From Membranipora membranacea (Eukaryota > Bryozoa > Gymnolaemata > Cheilostomatida > Membraniporidae), in the NCBI GenBank assembly GCA_914767715.1, contig OU612074.1, positions 17,904,062-17,968,061 of the forward strand: a stretch of 64,000 nucleotides of DNA, in the 5' to 3' direction. This document shows, in pieces, positions 61,948 through 64,000 of this stretch. The translations under genes and the position numbers were made by a program. The notes below the pieces were generated by a model. The model saw only the letters and a list, made by a program, of their open reading frames with translations. It did no database searches and was not told the DNA's origin. Positions within the stretch are counted from its first letter, which is position 1; each line of letters begins with the position of its first letter.

Positions 61948-62039
61948 AGTTCTGGTTTACAATCATAGAGTTATTATATACTCTAGAGTGGACTATGTGT
62001 ATAAAAATGGCATCATTTTTTGTCCTTCTTAATTATTGC

Positions 62040-64000
62040 GAAATCCATGACACAACGCATTCTGGTTGTGCATGGCTAATGCCTATAACATATAAGCTAT
62101 CATTGAGAATACACATAATGGGCATGGAGATTTAGACTTTTAGAGCGCTTATAGCCATTTTTTTGGAAAAAAGTTTATGTGACACTATGTGGATCACTTG
62201 CAGGTATTTTCACTCGCAGTCATTTGAAAATATATCTATGTTTTCCCATTAAAATCAGCCAAAGTCTCAACCGCAAACACATCATTGTGATGAAATAGAA
62301 ATTACCGGGTTAGCTTAATTTTTTTCACTGCCACTTGGGGCTTATTTTATTTTTGACAATTAGACTGTGTAGAAGTGATCGGAGGTGTAGAAGTATTGTA
62401 TGTGATGTTGATGCTTACATTTACAAATAAACAACCATCAGAGAGAATTTCATCACACCCTCCCCCCCCCCCCTGAACCAAATTATCTCTTATTATAAGT
62501 ATGGGGAGAATTATGAAATAATATATGGAAACTAAAAAATTTCACATCGCTGAGCGAGCGAAATATATTGGCTTTCTCAGCACTCATATAACCATGTTAA
62601 TATCAGTCTTGCGGGTAGAATATTCTGAAAGTTGGTAGAACGCAGAGGTGAGTGCAAATAGATAGATTTGGACTAATGATATATAGAAAATTTGGTTAAA
62701 AGATTTTAATTCACAATTAATACTATTATATGTACCTAAAGATGAATGAAGTATTAAAGTTTCAAATTACACCCTCTGTACTCTTCTCAACTGAAGTTTG
62801 GAGTTGCAAAGACGCAATATTACGGTGTTTTCTCCATAATGTGTTGCGACTGATAACTATCATTTTCATACAATTTTCCAGACTGAATGAGGGAATCTAA
62901 GAAAATCCTGAGTCAATCTGCACAATCTTGAGTTGTCCATTCGACATTTTCTTGATATTCAGCAACTCAGCATAAGAGTTTATGCGTTTATCGATTTAAC
63001 CTGCTGTGTTGTCTTAAATAGTTTCGGCAATAAAAATACAATACTTCGGAAATGGAATAAAGAGCTTTAAATGACATAAGCCAAACCAAAACAAGAAATC
63101 TGTAAGCTCAAATTTTTTTAATCACGGGTTACCTGCACGCCTTGTATAATTGGAAGTCATAATACTGGACAGATAAAATGAACTCACTGAGTGTGTAACA
63201 TTTTAGTTAGAGAGACAGGACACAGTTAAACTGGCAGGCAAGTGGTGGGGGAAAAACCGGTTAGCCAGGTAATTGTGATTTTATTGCGATGATGTGTTTG
63301 CAGTTGATATAACACAAATCATTTTGGATCCCCTGACTGTCAAAGAAATCACTTGCAAGTCATCTAATAGTGTGACATGAAAAGTTTTACAAAGACATTG
63401 CTAAAAATGCACTAAAGACAACAAAGGCAAGCTGCAAACTTTTTCACCTCCAATCGTTTTTCCACAGGCTACTTGTACCCCATGTTATCACAAATCATCA
63501 TCAGTAGCTGGAACTGAACAGATAAAATAAACCGACTGAGTGCGCAACATATTAGTTAGAGAGTCAGGACACAGTTAAATGCCTGGCAAGTGGCAGAAAC
63601 CAGCTAGTCCTGTCATTGCGATTCAAGCTCATACGTTTGCGGTTGATGATTGGCGAGAATAAGAAATTTTTTATACTGACTGGAAGAGAAAATACCTGCA
63701 GGTGATGTGGATGGTGTTACATGTGAAATTCTCTGAAAAAATGGCTATAAGTGCTCCATAAACTAAATTTGTTTGTCCATTTCTAATATTTTTAATGATT
63801 AAGTCAATGATTCATGCACTATCCACGCACAACCAGATTTTGTTGTGTCAAGGAATTGAAAGTGATCCGCATAGTGTCACATGAAAATTTTTTCGAAAAA
63901 ATGGCTATAAGCGCTCTTAAAATCCAAATTGCCATACCCAATACGTATATTCTCAATGATAAGTTATATGATACAGGCACTAGCCATGCACAACCAGATT
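62040..64000. repeat. Composite direct and inverted repeat block in RABGGTB intron 2
   Basis: A block near 62040-62310 (TGCGAAATCCATGACACAAC, GGTTGTGCATGGCTA, CGCTTATAGCC, TAAGCTAACCCGG when reversed) recurs in the opposite orientation after 63120. On the right side, two related segments start near 63150 and 63500 (ACAGATAAAAT, TTAGTTAGAGAG, CAGGACACAGTTAAA), and an approximately 160-bp direct unit follows (AAAAAATGGCTATAAG at about 63736 and 63896; CACAACCAGATT at about 63828 and 63989). The last unit is cut by the window end. A C run lies at 62459-62473. No coding exon was seen, and the next RABGGTB exon was not found. Confidence 0.65.

Noticed and set aside
1-64000. CRISPR arrays, bacterial operons, integrative elements or rRNA
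   Set aside because: None of the repeats has uniform spacers with a leader, and all genes are spliced and eukaryotic.

Overview
The window is nuclear DNA from an animal, most likely an invertebrate whose phylum I cannot fix. The evidence is spliced genes with GT-AG introns, an SLC5 transporter family, a Rab geranylgeranyltransferase beta gene, and many eukaryotic transposons (hAT, Helitron-like, LINE, MITEs). Nothing looks prokaryotic: no operons, CRISPR arrays or rRNA.

Region 1 (about 40 to 46160) is a local amplification of one minus-strand gene for a sodium/solute cotransporter of the SLC5 (SGLT) family. Copy A (1436-13699) and copy B (15943-28211) can each be rebuilt as 18 coding exons with matching phases and no stop (813 and 815 residues). 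Copy C (36484-45864) keeps only the last three exons, carries an in-frame TAG and is a pseudogene. Introns and flanks are duplicated as well. Insertions private to one copy or shared by two record the history: an RLE-type LINE piece and a hAT relic only in A; a 1.04 kb foldback element and a LINE endonuclease piece only in B; a TA-flanked MITE shared by B and C; a 5.74 kb intact hAT transposon only in C; and a Helitron-like element in the 5' flank of B and, inverted, in C.

Region 2 (46160-50040) has no recognisable gene. It holds a 966 bp terminal-inverted-repeat element and two copies of a dispersed repeat.

Region 3 (50045-53607) is a plus-strand tyrosinase gene with a TATA box, a 5'UTR intron, a seven-codon first coding exon and one long second coding exon. 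Its fungal/bacterial-like di-copper core has all six histidines and no signal peptide.

Region 4 (55380-64000) holds the first two coding exons of RABGGTB on plus (60371-61499; the gene continues past the window), a weakly supported small minus-strand gene starting about 460 bp upstream of it, several hairpin MITEs, tandem repeats and a composite repeat block in the second RABGGTB intron.

The most unusual observations are: a 31-bp tandem array that starts exactly at the exon 6 splice donor of both SLC5 copies and repeats a donor-like sequence in every unit; two hAT elements in opposite orientation sharing one target-site sequence three times; and a full-length hAT transposon with intact transposase, terminal repeats and perfect target duplication. 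All gene models come from reading splice sites and phases by eye; no database search was possible.
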